Below, piece by piece: positions 6,787-15,094 of a stretch of 29,852 nt of DNA. The notes beneath the pieces were generated by a model. The model was given only the letters and a program-made list of their open reading frames with translations. It was not told the DNA's origin and searched no databases. Position 1 is the first letter of the stretch; every line of letters starts with the position of its first letter. The translations under genes and the position numbers were made by a program. The stretch comes from a virus. The stretch covers positions 1 through 29,852 of IMG/VR virus record IMGVR_UViG_3300042923_001171; one strand, 5' to 3'.

Positions 6787-7388
6787 TTCTCCTCCTGATA
6801 CATACGGTCATACGCCTCACACAGCAGCGCTTCCCAATCGTCATACGTCAGCTTCACACCGATGCGACTTTCGTGGTTCCGCATCAGTTCCTTTAACTGG
6901 TCAATGACCAGGTTATCTTGCTCGTCCATCACGAGTTCCTCAAGGTGCGACCGTACCAGACGATCCAGCGCGGTCTTGGTGGTTAAATCTAAATCTTTAT
7001 TAAACGTAATGGCGTAGGACAGGTCTTGGTCATTGATGGCGATGTCCGCAACGTCTGTCTTGCCCAAACGCAAGAACACCCGGTTGGTGTCGTGTACCAC
7101 TTCGACATTCACCGCAGCGTCTGCAAATTTAATCCACGTCCCGGCTTTACGAATGATGGACATGGCTTCGTCAGTCAATTGGGTCAGGGTTTGGTTTTCC
7201 CGAACAGCGAACACGGAGTAAACGCGTAACACACCAAATGTGCGAACCAACACGTATGCGTCGGCTTTAAGCTCATAGGTGGGACGGACTTCCACCGCCT
7301 GCTTAGGACTCACCGGAAAAGAGGGCTCGCGTGAGAAGCTGGTAACCGCCGCGCTGCCCACACACTTCTGATTGAATTGCAATAACAT
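6759..7388 (-). CDS. Hypothetical protein, 209 aa
   Basis: First gene of the second leftward early-type unit. The ATG at 7388 has a clear ribosome binding site (AGGAG, 6 bases upstream) at the end of a roughly 200-base leader. The N-terminal half looks beta-rich (AYVLVRTFGVLRVYSVFAV, VNVEVVHDTNRVFLRLGKT). The C-terminal part is helical and acidic (DRLVRSHLEELVMDEQDNL) and ends in a proline-rich tail (CPPVPPSL). No known motif. It overlaps the 326-aa gene by 28 bases, so their products may act together. Confidence 0.82.
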   Translation of the reverse strand: MLLQFNQKCVGSAAVTSFSREPSFPVSPKQAVEVRPTYELKADAYVLVRTFGVLRVYSVFAVRENQTLTQLTDEAMSIIRKAGTWIKFADAAVNVEVVHDTNRVFLRLGKTDVADIAINDQDLSYAITFNKDLDLTTKTALDRLVRSHLEELVMDEQDNLVIDQLKELMRNHESRIGVKLTYDDWEALLCEAYDRMYQEEKCPPVPPSL

Positions 7389-7447
7389 ACATGTCTCCTA
7401 ATGAATGAAGTTACGGGCCTGGCATCAAGGACCTCGCTTGGTAGAGT

Positions 7448-7455
7448 GTGATATA
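7448..7455 (-). promoter_or_regulatory. Possible second early-type box (TATATCAC)
   Basis: The minus strand reads TATATCAC, one mismatch from TATATTAC, about 60 bases upstream of the 209-aa gene. It overlaps the T tract of the upstream hairpin, so it could be a fresh promoter after a terminator or simply an AT-rich tract. Confidence 0.3.
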
Positions 7456-7460
7456 AAAGA

Positions 7461-7508
7461 GAACCGGGAGAACCACTCAACCGTAGTCAAGTAGCTCTCC
7501 CTGGGTCC
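7461..7508 (-). terminator. Terminator-like hairpin in the 7.5-kb leader
   Basis: On the minus strand GGGAGA (7501-7496) pairs with TCTCCC (7471-7466). Inside are a symmetric 3x3 loop and a 6-bp stem ACTTGA/TTGAGT with two G-U pairs. Outside, CC/GG and further pairs with bulges lead directly into TCTTTTATAT. The G-U pairs form only in the leftward transcript. Confidence 0.5.
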
Positions 7509-7590
7509 TCAGGTACTACAGAAGAAATCCGCTTCTCATATAACTGTTGGGCGGAGTAAAAAACGATTTCGTAAAAGCCTACTCACCTGG

Positions 7591-7598
7591 GTAATATA
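7591..7598 (-). promoter_or_regulatory. phiKZ-type early promoter box (TATATTAC)
   Basis: The minus strand reads TATATTAC, identical to the phiKZ early promoter box as I recall it. It lies just past the terL stop codon (7617) and points toward the 209-aa and 326-aa genes. Position and orientation fit a start for this unit. Confidence 0.6.
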
Positions 7599-7616
7599 GG
7601 TTTCAGATTCCTTTGA

Positions 7617-9731
7617 TTACCGGTACCGCCCGTAGACCTCTTTGGCCCGCTTGTGGTTCAGCTCCTCGATAAGACCTGAGATGTTAAAGCCTTCCACACC
7701 CTTCTCAGCCAGAATGGCCTCCAGGTATTTCAGCTTCGCCTCGTACTTCATCACCAACACCGGGTTCGAGGTATCGCGCAGTTTCTCCATGGTGTCTTCC
7801 ACCTCCATCTGCAACGCCTCTTTCTCCTGCGCCTCCATTTTCTCCAGCGGTGACATGCCGTCGTCTTCAATCAAACGGGACATCACGCGTTTCTGGTCAA
7901 TGCCGTAGTAGGCCAGGTTACGCCCGTACACCAACAGCCACACCGTTAACAGCCAGGCAATCACGGTATCATCGTGCGAGCCGGCGGCGTGGTCCACGCG
8001 CCCGTTCTTGTCTTCCAGGCCAGTAATCTCGGCGATAAGGGTTTTGTCCCGCACGCCAGCCGCCCCTTTCTTCGCGGCAATCTTGAGGATTTCCGTGTAG
8101 AGGGTTTTACGGGTGGTGGTCCCGGTACAGAAACCGAACTTGGTTTTACGCCGGACATAGAACGCATCGTCACGGTGTTGTAAGCCGGAGCGGATTTCCA
8201 TGAACTCGTCGGGCTTGGTGTCGTGGTTATCGACCACGGTATTAAAGATACGCTTGAACGGGTCGTGTCCCGCCGCGTGCAGTTTGATACACAGGTAGTC
8301 GATGAAGGTCTGCCCGGTAGATTTACGCTCCGGGATATAGACACAGTTCGGGTACTCGAGCATCACCTCGGCCAGGAACTCCGCATAGCGTGGAATCAAG
8401 GCTTCGTTAACCACCGACACTCCCATCACCGACAAGTCGACCGGGTCGAGAGCCACCATGGTCAGGGCATCGCGTCCGCCGCCTTCTGAGGTATCGCCCC
8501 CAATAATGAACGGGTAGTTCTTTTTCAGGGCGAGCTCGTCTTTGCTCAGGAACCAGTGCATGACAAACCCACCCGGGAACACCTGGGAGTTGTCCGCATA
8601 CCGCTGGGAGTCGACAATGCGTTTCAGCACGTCTTTGTCAATCGGGTTACGCATCCCGCCCACGGTCCAGATGTTGAAGTAGTCGCGGTCAGCATCCTCG
8701 CCTTCCACGGCGTTCTTCGCCATGTTCTCGTAGTGGTCTTCGTTAGACACGCCCACTTGCAGGTGACTCCAGGTACCGTTGAACAGAATCTTACGGCCCT
8801 TGCAGTTACGCTTGCAACGTTCACGCAACTCTTCGGCGTCCTTACAGTCGTAGTAGCTGTCTGCCCACCGGGCGGCATCAGCCCACAGACGGTAGATGAA
8901 CTTGCCGTCACGGTCGTCTTGCTTCCCGGCCGTTGTGGTGATGATACTGCCGTAGGGGAGCCCCTTCTTCTGCGCTTCTTTGATAACGGCGTCACCCGAG
9001 GCCATACAGGCAGAGTACGCAATCTTGATGTTGGCAATGTAGGGGGCTTCATCCCAGATATTGGTGGGGGTGGTGTTTCCACGGCCCACGCGGTAGGCCC
9101 CGTTCTCATCGGCTCGGCTCACGGCAATCGCGTAACGGTTACCGCGCTTCTTGTAGGTCACCAGCGAGTCATTCAACGAGTCATTGCGGTCGTTGACCAC
9201 CAGGTAGGGTGGCAGGTACTCTTTGATGTTACGCAGGCGTTTGGCGTTCTCGGCACGCAGTTCATCCGACTTGGTGACCAGGCCAATACGGGTGTTGCGA
9301 TACTTCACATACAGCAGCCAGGAACTCAGGGCATCTGAGGAGATGGACTTCCCGGTCTGACGCGGTTGAATCAACAGGTAGTCAATGTGGTTACAGTAAG
9401 ACCAGATTAACGACATGTTCGCACGGTTGGCACGAAACGGGTTACCGCCTTCACCAACCGCCGGGGGAATGAGGAGGCACTCACGCAGGTAATACCAGAC
9501 GTTGTTGTAACACTCGTTCTTGACGGCAAACTTCTGTTCCAGGGTCAGGGTCGGGTCAAACGGGTCCAACCCGGCCAATGAGGGGTCCATCAGCGCCAAC
9601 GGCCACAGACAGTTACTGATGTGGGACTCGTAGTGAAGCTTCGCCGCGAAATCTTTGAAGTACGTATTTCGCGTATCCCAATCCGGGATAGCACTGGGAT
9701 ATCGATCCCAATCTTGTTCGAAAAGAATCAT
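7617..9731 (-). CDS. terL: Terminase large subunit (DNA packaging motor)
   Basis: 704 aa. TerL docks on the portal, hydrolyses ATP to pump DNA into the prohead and cuts the concatemer. The ATPase domain shows a Walker A at residues 122-129 (QPRQTGKS), a Walker B at about 225-228 (IWDE) and a coupling-type motif TTTAG at 265-269. The C-terminal RNase H-like nuclease shows D413 (GGDTSEGGGRD), E468 (YIPERKST) and D587/D588 (GSHDD) as metal ligands. Length and motif order fit phiKZ-type TerL. The ATG at 9731 has a ribosome binding site GGAG 8 bases upstream. It is the last gene of the leftward operon 14992-7617, separated from the 573-aa gene by a long hairpin. No small terminase was recognised in the window. 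Confidence 0.96.
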   Translation of the reverse strand: MILFEQDWDRYPSAIPDWDTRNTYFKDFAAKLHYESHISNCLWPLALMDPSLAGLDPFDPTLTLEQKFAVKNECYNNVWYYLRECLLIPPAVGEGGNPFRANRANMSLIWSYCNHIDYLLIQPRQTGKSISSDALSSWLLYVKYRNTRIGLVTKSDELRAENAKRLRNIKEYLPPYLVVNDRNDSLNDSLVTYKKRGNRYAIAVSRADENGAYRVGRGNTTPTNIWDEAPYIANIKIAYSACMASGDAVIKEAQKKGLPYGSIITTTAGKQDDRDGKFIYRLWADAARWADSYYDCKDAEELRERCKRNCKGRKILFNGTWSHLQVGVSNEDHYENMAKNAVEGEDADRDYFNIWTVGGMRNPIDKDVLKRIVDSQRYADNSQVFPGGFVMHWFLSKDELALKKNYPFIIGGDTSEGGGRDALTMVALDPVDLSVMGVSVVNEALIPRYAEFLAEVMLEYPNCVYIPERKSTGQTFIDYLCIKLHAAGHDPFKRIFNTVVDNHDTKPDEFMEIRSGLQHRDDAFYVRRKTKFGFCTGTTTRKTLYTEILKIAAKKGAAGVRDKTLIAEITGLEDKNGRVDHAAGSHDDTVIAWLLTVWLLVYGRNLAYYGIDQKRVMSRLIEDDGMSPLEKMEAQEKEALQMEVEDTMEKLRDTSNPVLVMKYEAKLKYLEAILAEKGVEGFNISGLIEELNHKRAKEVYGRYR

Positions 9732-9747
9732 ATCGAAAACTCCGCAG

Positions 9748-9775
9748 CAGTAGGAGGGGCGAACCCCTCCTACTG
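9748..9775 (-). terminator. Strong hairpin between the 573-aa gene and terL
   Basis: CAGTAGGAGGGG and CCCCTCCTACTG form a perfect 12-bp stem with a 4-base loop (TTCG on the minus strand). The following minus-strand sequence, CTGCGGAGTTTTCG, has only a short T run 8 bases away. It could be a leaky terminator or a processing and stability element that lowers terL expression relative to the upstream structural genes. Confidence 0.55.
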
Positions 9776-9779
9776 TGGT

Positions 9780-11501
9780 TTAGTTGATAATCTGACGAAT
9801 GATTAAACCGGACGACGCCAGTTGTAAATCCACGCCATTGACTTCGGCTACCCAATGAATCACCGCCAGGTCGCCCACAGCCCCACCGGTTTTCACGGTG
9901 AACGGGGTGTTCCAGTCGCTGATAGGTTTCCGGTAACGTTGGCCCGCCACCATAAAGACAAAGTGGGTTGGTGCCATCGGGCCCGGTTCGGTTTGGGTGT
10001 TGTAGATAGGACGGGTGGCGTAATACAACCGATTGAGCCACTCTTCCTGACTTGCCGCCCCGCAATCAATCCCCGCGGTCCACACCTGTGACGAGACGTA
10101 GGCCAACCGCGCCTCAATCTTGTCGCCGTAGTCCACCTGGCCGTTTTCAAAGCCCACGGTCCACGGGGTGACCCCGTCCGTCACGCCATCTGCCAGCAAG
10201 GTGAACTTGGTGGTTTGGGCATGGCGGTACTCGGTGTAACGCGGGTCCACTTTGCTGATGTCCAGCGCCAGGGTCAGCGTTTGCTTGGTGCCGAACAGCA
10301 GCGGGTCAAACGGGGCAGAACCGGTTTTCAGTTCCACCAGGTCCGTGACGTCGTAATACGCATCCCGGTCCAGCGTTTGCAGGAAGTGACGCAGACCGTA
10401 CCCTTGTGCCGCATTCTTCCACCATGGGTAGGAGAACAGTCGCATCCCGTACGCTTTCAGGGTCGCATCCGCTTTCACGGTGTAGGTTTCCTGGAAGAAG
10501 CGGTCGGTGTTGCTCAGGCTGCCGTCAAAGGCTTCCGTCGCATCAAAGGTGTAGATAAGGGTCAGGTCCTGGTCGACCCCCGGAGAGGCTGGGATATACT
10601 GCGCATCCGTGACCACCCGAATCTTCGCCCCGTCAATCGGCTTATCGGACTTACGTCCCCCGCGGTACACCACCTGACACATCATCACGATACTGTCCAG
10701 GGTCGCGTTCACCGGCACCCGAATGGTTTTCGCTGAGGCGTCAACGTTCGGGCCGATTAACTGAATGGACTGCACGGCAGAGGTGGTGGTGTTGGACTGA
10801 CGGACCATGCCGGAGTTCCGGCCAATAAAGGTGGCCATGCTGTCGACATTCCCTTTGGCGTCGTACGCCACCACGGTCAGGACTTCTTCGTCTTTGATTT
10901 GACGCTTCGCCCAACCAACTTGTGGCACCACGGCCGCTAACCCGTTGCCATCCAGTATCGTGTACGCCGGGATTTTATCATCCACGTACTCGTTGGACTG
11001 GTTGTACCAGGCAGAAATCACCTCGGCACTCGGCAGCGGGTTAAAGCCGGCAAACACCCGGAAGTACGTCACGTTCGGGCGACGCCAGTACGCCATCCCA
11101 TCCACGGCCAGGGTTGGTTTCTCTACGCTGTTGTCCACGTAGATAAAGTAACCCTGCTGCGGGAACCGGTTACCGACCCCCAGGATAAAGTCTTCGTCTA
11201 CGGCACCATCTTCCGGCGATTCGGTGTAGCGCACCAGGGTCGAGAGCAACGTCCCGGGGTCCACGGCGGCGACAATAAAGGTTTTCTTTATCGCGGCGTG
11301 GAACACCCGGTCATTGACCTTGGGCACATAGCGCCCGACATTCCCGTCCCCGATACTGGCTTTCCCCCGGTACGTTTCGTCGAACGCCCACTCCTTGTAT
11401 AACCCGTTGGGGTTGTACACCGGCACATCGGCCGGCGTGGCATCGCTCAGGGAGTTAACGTACTTTACCCCCAGCGCGGTGGTTTGAATTGTCGCACTCA
11501 T
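9780..11501 (-). CDS. Probable virion structural protein, 573 aa (phiKZ gp26 position)
   Basis: A beta-rich protein without signal peptide or membrane span. It has many short strands (KTIRVPVNATLDSIVMMCQV, TTKFTLLADGVTDG) and a C-terminal region with FVFMVAGQRYRKPI and VIHWVAEVNGVDLQL. The start at 11501 overlaps the stop of the 854-aa gene in TAATG, a classic coupling arrangement, with GAGGG upstream. By order it corresponds to the gene between TerL and the 854-aa homologue in phiKZ-like phages, as I recall the map. I infer a tail, neck or baseplate component; no specific role can be assigned from sequence alone. Confidence 0.8.
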   Translation of the reverse strand: MSATIQTTALGVKYVNSLSDATPADVPVYNPNGLYKEWAFDETYRGKASIGDGNVGRYVPKVNDRVFHAAIKKTFIVAAVDPGTLLSTLVRYTESPEDGAVDEDFILGVGNRFPQQGYFIYVDNSVEKPTLAVDGMAYWRRPNVTYFRVFAGFNPLPSAEVISAWYNQSNEYVDDKIPAYTILDGNGLAAVVPQVGWAKRQIKDEEVLTVVAYDAKGNVDSMATFIGRNSGMVRQSNTTTSAVQSIQLIGPNVDASAKTIRVPVNATLDSIVMMCQVVYRGGRKSDKPIDGAKIRVVTDAQYIPASPGVDQDLTLIYTFDATEAFDGSLSNTDRFFQETYTVKADATLKAYGMRLFSYPWWKNAAQGYGLRHFLQTLDRDAYYDVTDLVELKTGSAPFDPLLFGTKQTLTLALDISKVDPRYTEYRHAQTTKFTLLADGVTDGVTPWTVGFENGQVDYGDKIEARLAYVSSQVWTAGIDCGAASQEEWLNRLYYATRPIYNTQTEPGPMAPTHFVFMVAGQRYRKPISDWNTPFTVKTGGAVGDLAVIHWVAEVNGVDLQLASSGLIIRQIIN

Positions 11502-14065
11502 TAGTTGGTACCCTCAATGCGGAAGAAACTGGAAATGTCCAACCGACTGTTCAAGTAGAGTTTGTTGATGGCAGTCAGGAACAGGAACTCACGTTCAGTG
11601 ACAGACTTGATGACATCAAACGGTGTGGGGTAGATACGCACATAGTTGGTGTTCACATCCAACCGGCACGGGTCGAAGTCCAGTAAGGTGAAATACGGCT
11701 TCAGTTTGTCTGACACCGATTTCGGGTCTTGCGGGGTATACGGTGCCGTGAGGTACCCTTGCTCCAGGTCGTACACCACCGCGGTCAGCAGCGGGCTGTA
11801 TAACCCGTAGTACTCGGTAATCGGGTTGGGTCCACTGACGTCGATTTCCGGGTACTTCACGGTCATGTATTCTTCTAACCGCCCGTCCAGGTCTTCAGCC
11901 GCAGCTTTCAGTACCCAATTCGCCTCAGTGGTGATTTCCCGAATCGGCGTCACCAGCGTTTGCGACAGGTACGGGGTCCCGTTGCCCACTGTCAACAACC
12001 CGGTCTGTCCGGCCCGCTCGGCAAACGGCACCTGGTCGGTGTGGAACACACCCCCACCGATAATCACCCGCATCACTTTGTCATCACGCAGGTCGTAGTG
12101 GTGGTTGAGACTCACCAACCCTTTGTAGGCAAAGCCACTGTCCAGCGGGGTACGCCGTTTCAGTTCCATGCCGTAGAAGCCGGTGCCGCGGACCACCAGA
12201 CGTTGCGGTTTCCCGACGTTCAGGTACGGCTTACTGATAAGCGTCACCTGTGGGAACTTCACGGTGTAGTCCAACCCTTCAATCAACGCCCGTTCGTTTA
12301 ACCAGATGTCAAGGTTCTGGGGTTGAATCGGCAGCGCCGTGCCGTTGGTGTTGGAGTGGCTAAGGGTAAAGGTGTAGACCTCGTTGTTGCTCGGGAAATC
12401 GAAGTTGTACAGCAGGAAGAACTGGTCAGACACCACCAGGCCCTCATTCTGTCCTTTGTCGTGCAGCCACACCGCCTGCCCGTTTTCGATTTTGTAGTTC
12501 ACCCCTTTGACCGCCAGCTTGTAGTCCAGTGTCGGCACGTCCTTCACTTTCTTACAATAGTAGAAGCCGTAGAGGTAGCCCCCAAGCGGTACCGGGTCGT
12601 TGCCCGCCACCCAATCCAACTGCTTCTGTCCTTTCCCAACCAAGGCTTCGACCAACACGCACCCGGGGTTATTCGGGTAGTAGCGCTGGTCTCCGCCGTG
12701 GTAGTACGCCCCCAACAACAAGCCCGCCGCATCGTATTCAAACATCGTGGCATCGAGCATCAAGCCGACAGTCAGGTCAACGTAATTCCCATTCGCCCCC
12801 TGTTGCACGGTGTAGGGGGAATCGGCCAGCAGTTTGGTTACCGCATTATAGCCGTACCCTTCCAATACGTCCCGCACCTCGAAGTTGCCGAAGTAACTGC
12901 GCATCAGCGCGGTGTACATCGACTTCTCCAGTGACTGCACGGTCCACTCCTCGATGGTCGAGTCAATCCCCATCATCGCCCGCACAATGTCCCGGTCCGA
13001 GAGTTTGTACAGTTCATTAATCCGGTGCGCCTCGTTCACCAACGGCCGCTCCTGCCCACTGTCACGAATGTGCAGGCGGAGTTTCAGGGTCGGTAACGTG
13101 GCCCAGTTGTCTTCATCCAGGTACGCTTGTACCCAGGCCACCGGCAGACTGTAATCAGCGTGGGTCACCATGCGCAGACTGCTCTCCCGGTTGCGGTGGT
13201 AGTAGCGCCCTTTCAGCAGACCGTTCGCGTCTTCGGCAAACAGGTAGACATCGACATCGTCCCGGTAACGAATGGTGTCACCGCTGCCACCGTCTTTCCC
13301 CGGGTGCAGCAGGTACTTACGAATCTTGTCCAGGTCAGAAGCAAAGTCTTTCAGGGTACTGACCGTGAAGTCCACCACCCGCGCCACCGAGACATCGTGT
13401 ACCCATTCCACGAAATCGCCCACTTGCACCGCTGGCGTCGTCACCGCAGAAACCCAATAGCCGTTGTGGTAGATGTTCACCACCCCGTCATCAAAGCGAG
13501 CCAGGTCAATCTCGTTCTGTACCCGACGGATATCTGCGGCACTGCGCATCAAGCCGCCGCCGTATTCCACCGAGGAGGTTTCCTGGTCGGCTTTCGCGGT
13601 ACCGTAGAACGCGTTACGGTACAGGCGCAGGTACAACGCCTCCACATTCAGGTCCGCCACGGCACTCCAGGCGTAACTCCACTGGCGCGGCACCTGCAAC
13701 ACGGCCACCAGGAAGTTCAGGTCATCGGCCCGGTAAATAAAGGCGGTGGACAGCGGCAGGTGTTTCCCGTTCTGGAGATAGAGGTCAATCACCTGGGTGT
13801 TGGACTGTCCCCAGGTTTGCAGGGAAATCCAGCGTCCCTTGGTCTGGGGCAGGGCCCACTGTAACGGGTAGTTCTGTCCGATCATGTAGACATGGTAGCT
13901 GTCGGTTTTGGTGGGGAGGGTTTGTTCTCCCCAGAGAGCCAGGACGCTGCCGACTTCCCCGCCGTCTCGTGAAATCCGGGACAGGTCCAGAATGGCCTGG
14001 TTATCCTGAAACGGCATACACCACACATTTTTGCGCGCGTGCTTTACTAAGTAATCGACAATCAT
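11501..14065 (-). CDS. Probable virion structural protein, 854 aa (phiKZ gp27 position)
   Basis: The largest gene of the leftward structural operon. It is soluble, rich in aromatic residues, Gly and Asn, with predicted beta structure (NVWCMPFQDNQAILDL, YHVYMIGQNYPLQWAL, TLKLRLHIRDSGQERP). No enzymatic motif or collagen repeat was seen. The ATG at 14065 has ribosome binding site AGGAG 6 bases away and lies 9 bases after the 305-aa stop; the end is coupled to the 573-aa gene by TAATG. Synteny with the phiKZ-like block between terminase and sheath supports a structural, probably tail-associated, role. This is context-based. Confidence 0.82.
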   Translation of the reverse strand: MIVDYLVKHARKNVWCMPFQDNQAILDLSRISRDGGEVGSVLALWGEQTLPTKTDSYHVYMIGQNYPLQWALPQTKGRWISLQTWGQSNTQVIDLYLQNGKHLPLSTAFIYRADDLNFLVAVLQVPRQWSYAWSAVADLNVEALYLRLYRNAFYGTAKADQETSSVEYGGGLMRSAADIRRVQNEIDLARFDDGVVNIYHNGYWVSAVTTPAVQVGDFVEWVHDVSVARVVDFTVSTLKDFASDLDKIRKYLLHPGKDGGSGDTIRYRDDVDVYLFAEDANGLLKGRYYHRNRESSLRMVTHADYSLPVAWVQAYLDEDNWATLPTLKLRLHIRDSGQERPLVNEAHRINELYKLSDRDIVRAMMGIDSTIEEWTVQSLEKSMYTALMRSYFGNFEVRDVLEGYGYNAVTKLLADSPYTVQQGANGNYVDLTVGLMLDATMFEYDAAGLLLGAYYHGGDQRYYPNNPGCVLVEALVGKGQKQLDWVAGNDPVPLGGYLYGFYYCKKVKDVPTLDYKLAVKGVNYKIENGQAVWLHDKGQNEGLVVSDQFFLLYNFDFPSNNEVYTFTLSHSNTNGTALPIQPQNLDIWLNERALIEGLDYTVKFPQVTLISKPYLNVGKPQRLVVRGTGFYGMELKRRTPLDSGFAYKGLVSLNHHYDLRDDKVMRVIIGGGVFHTDQVPFAERAGQTGLLTVGNGTPYLSQTLVTPIREITTEANWVLKAAAEDLDGRLEEYMTVKYPEIDVSGPNPITEYYGLYSPLLTAVVYDLEQGYLTAPYTPQDPKSVSDKLKPYFTLLDFDPCRLDVNTNYVRIYPTPFDVIKSVTEREFLFLTAINKLYLNSRLDISSFFRIEGTN

Positions 14066-14074
14066 GTCCTACTC

Positions 14075-14992
14075 CTAACTTTTCAATTCCCGCAACAGGG
14101 CATTCATTCGGGCGGCGTAATCGTTGACGTTGAAGTTCCGGTTCTCACGCTGGGCCAGTTCAGCCAACACGGTTTTCCGGTAAAGCTTCTCTTGACCGGC
14201 GGCCATCACCATCGCCATGAAGATAGGCGGGTACTCCAGACCACAGGCAATCAGACTGCGAGCATCAGCGCTACCAAACCAGCTGGTCATGGTGATAGTA
14301 ATAATGAAGCGCGGGTCAACCATCTGAAGGGACTTACTGGCCCCACGGGCTTTGAGCAACTCACTGAACTGCGCCAGGGTGCCCACATACCCGGCATCCC
14401 CCAACAGGGCTTCGATGTCCGGCAACGGGACCCGGAAGGTTTTCGACAGCTTCAAAAAGAACCCTTCGGCCTGCCGGGCGTCTAAGTCGGCCGCTTCGAT
14501 GTGCTGGCACAAGTAAAAGTATGCAGCAATCACCAGCGCGCGACTGCTCGCGGCGGGGTCAAGGTGTAAGCGGGTGGTCAACAGACCAGACACCCAGCGG
14601 GCATAGACCACCAACGGCAGGTCACCAACCATGCGCAGGTTACGGGGACCGAACTGAACCCAGTACATCTCGGTCAACGCACGTTTGACCAACAGGTTGA
14701 TGGACCCCTCGTTAGGAATCTTGCCCTGGTTCATGGCAATCTTTCCTTTGTATGGGCGCAGGTCAATCACCCAATACGGGGCACGACCCTGTTCTTCTAC
14801 ACGGAACGGGTGGTCAAACGTGGGGATGTCCGCAGTACGCGGTCCCGTGTCCAACAGTGCGTACAAGTTACCAACGCCATCAACGACGTTGTTATTGATG
14901 GTGGCTTCGGCCCGCGCTAACGCCAGCTTGCGAGACAAGTCCTGGCGAAACGGGGCCAAGCCAGAGGTGGTTTCATAGGCACTTTTGAACAT
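14075..14992 (-). CDS. Probable virion or tail protein, 305 aa (phiKZ gp28 position)
   Basis: First gene of the leftward operon, divergent from the sheath gene. The N-terminal part contains a helix (RQDLSRKLALARAEATINNN), the middle is mixed (SRALVIAAYFYLCQHIEA), and the end is helical (LAQRENRNFNVNDYAARMNA). No known motif. The start at 14992 has GGAG about 10 bases upstream, a rather long spacing. It sits in the position of phiKZ gp28, next to the sheath, which suggests a tail or neck protein. That role is inferred only from gene order. Confidence 0.8.
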   Translation of the reverse strand: MFKSAYETTSGLAPFRQDLSRKLALARAEATINNNVVDGVGNLYALLDTGPRTADIPTFDHPFRVEEQGRAPYWVIDLRPYKGKIAMNQGKIPNEGSINLLVKRALTEMYWVQFGPRNLRMVGDLPLVVYARWVSGLLTTRLHLDPAASSRALVIAAYFYLCQHIEAADLDARQAEGFFLKLSKTFRVPLPDIEALLGDAGYVGTLAQFSELLKARGASKSLQMVDPRFIITITMTSWFGSADARSLIACGLEYPPIFMAMVMAAGQEKLYRKTVLAELAQRENRNFNVNDYAARMNALLRELKS

Positions 14993-15036
14993 GGTGGGAA
15001 GTCTCCGTAAAAAATGATAGCTGACGGTTCAGAATA

Positions 15037-15050
15037 GTATGACGTAATAT
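15037..15050 (+). promoter_or_regulatory. Candidate late promoter region (TATG motifs)
   Basis: Two TATG tetramers (15037-15040 and 15047-15050) lie 45-58 bases upstream of the sheath start in an AT-rich divergent intergenic region. TATG is the late promoter core I recall for phiKZ. A tetramer is weak evidence by itself. The minus strand also reads CATATTAC (15050-15043), one mismatch from the early box, pointing at the 305-aa gene. Confidence 0.3.
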
Positions 15051-15061
15051 GTACATGCTGC

Positions 15062-15075
15062 GTTAATCGATTAAC
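15062..15075. promoter_or_regulatory. Perfect 14-bp palindrome (GTTAATCGATTAAC)
   Basis: A perfect 14-bp inverted repeat without spacer lies between the candidate late promoter and the sheath ribosome binding site. It is AT-rich, so a poor terminator, and looks more like a binding site for a dimeric protein. No similar copy was noticed elsewhere in the window. Confidence 0.3.
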
Positions 15076-15094
15076 AGTTATGGAGTGCCTTGTT

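Larger units (their letters stand above)
7389..7590 (-). ncRNA. Structured 5' leader of the second early-type unit
   Basis: The gene-free stretch 7389-7616 is 228 bases. Reading leftward from the early box at 7591-7598, it holds a short hairpin AGAAG/CTTCT with a 7-base loop near 7522-7538, then a long terminator-like hairpin at 7461-7508 with TCTTTT behind it, then TATATCAC (7455-7448), then about 60 bases to the ribosome binding site of the 209-aa gene. No ORF with a ribosome binding site is visible. The architecture repeats that of the leader at 4088-4354, although the sequences do not obviously align. Confidence 0.45.

Noticed and set aside
8556-9338. 260-aa plus-strand frame opposite terL
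   Set aside because: It lies antisense to well-identified TerL motifs (Walker A and B, nuclease residues) and has no supporting signals.
13127-13864. 245-aa plus-strand frame opposite the 854-aa gene
   Set aside because: Antisense by-product of GC-rich codon usage; no ribosome binding site, low-quality composition.
15080-15094. Upstream ATG of the sheath gene (five extra residues)
   Set aside because: No ribosome binding site before it, whereas the ATG at 15095 has GGAG at good spacing and gives the 695-aa length expected for phiKZ-type sheaths.
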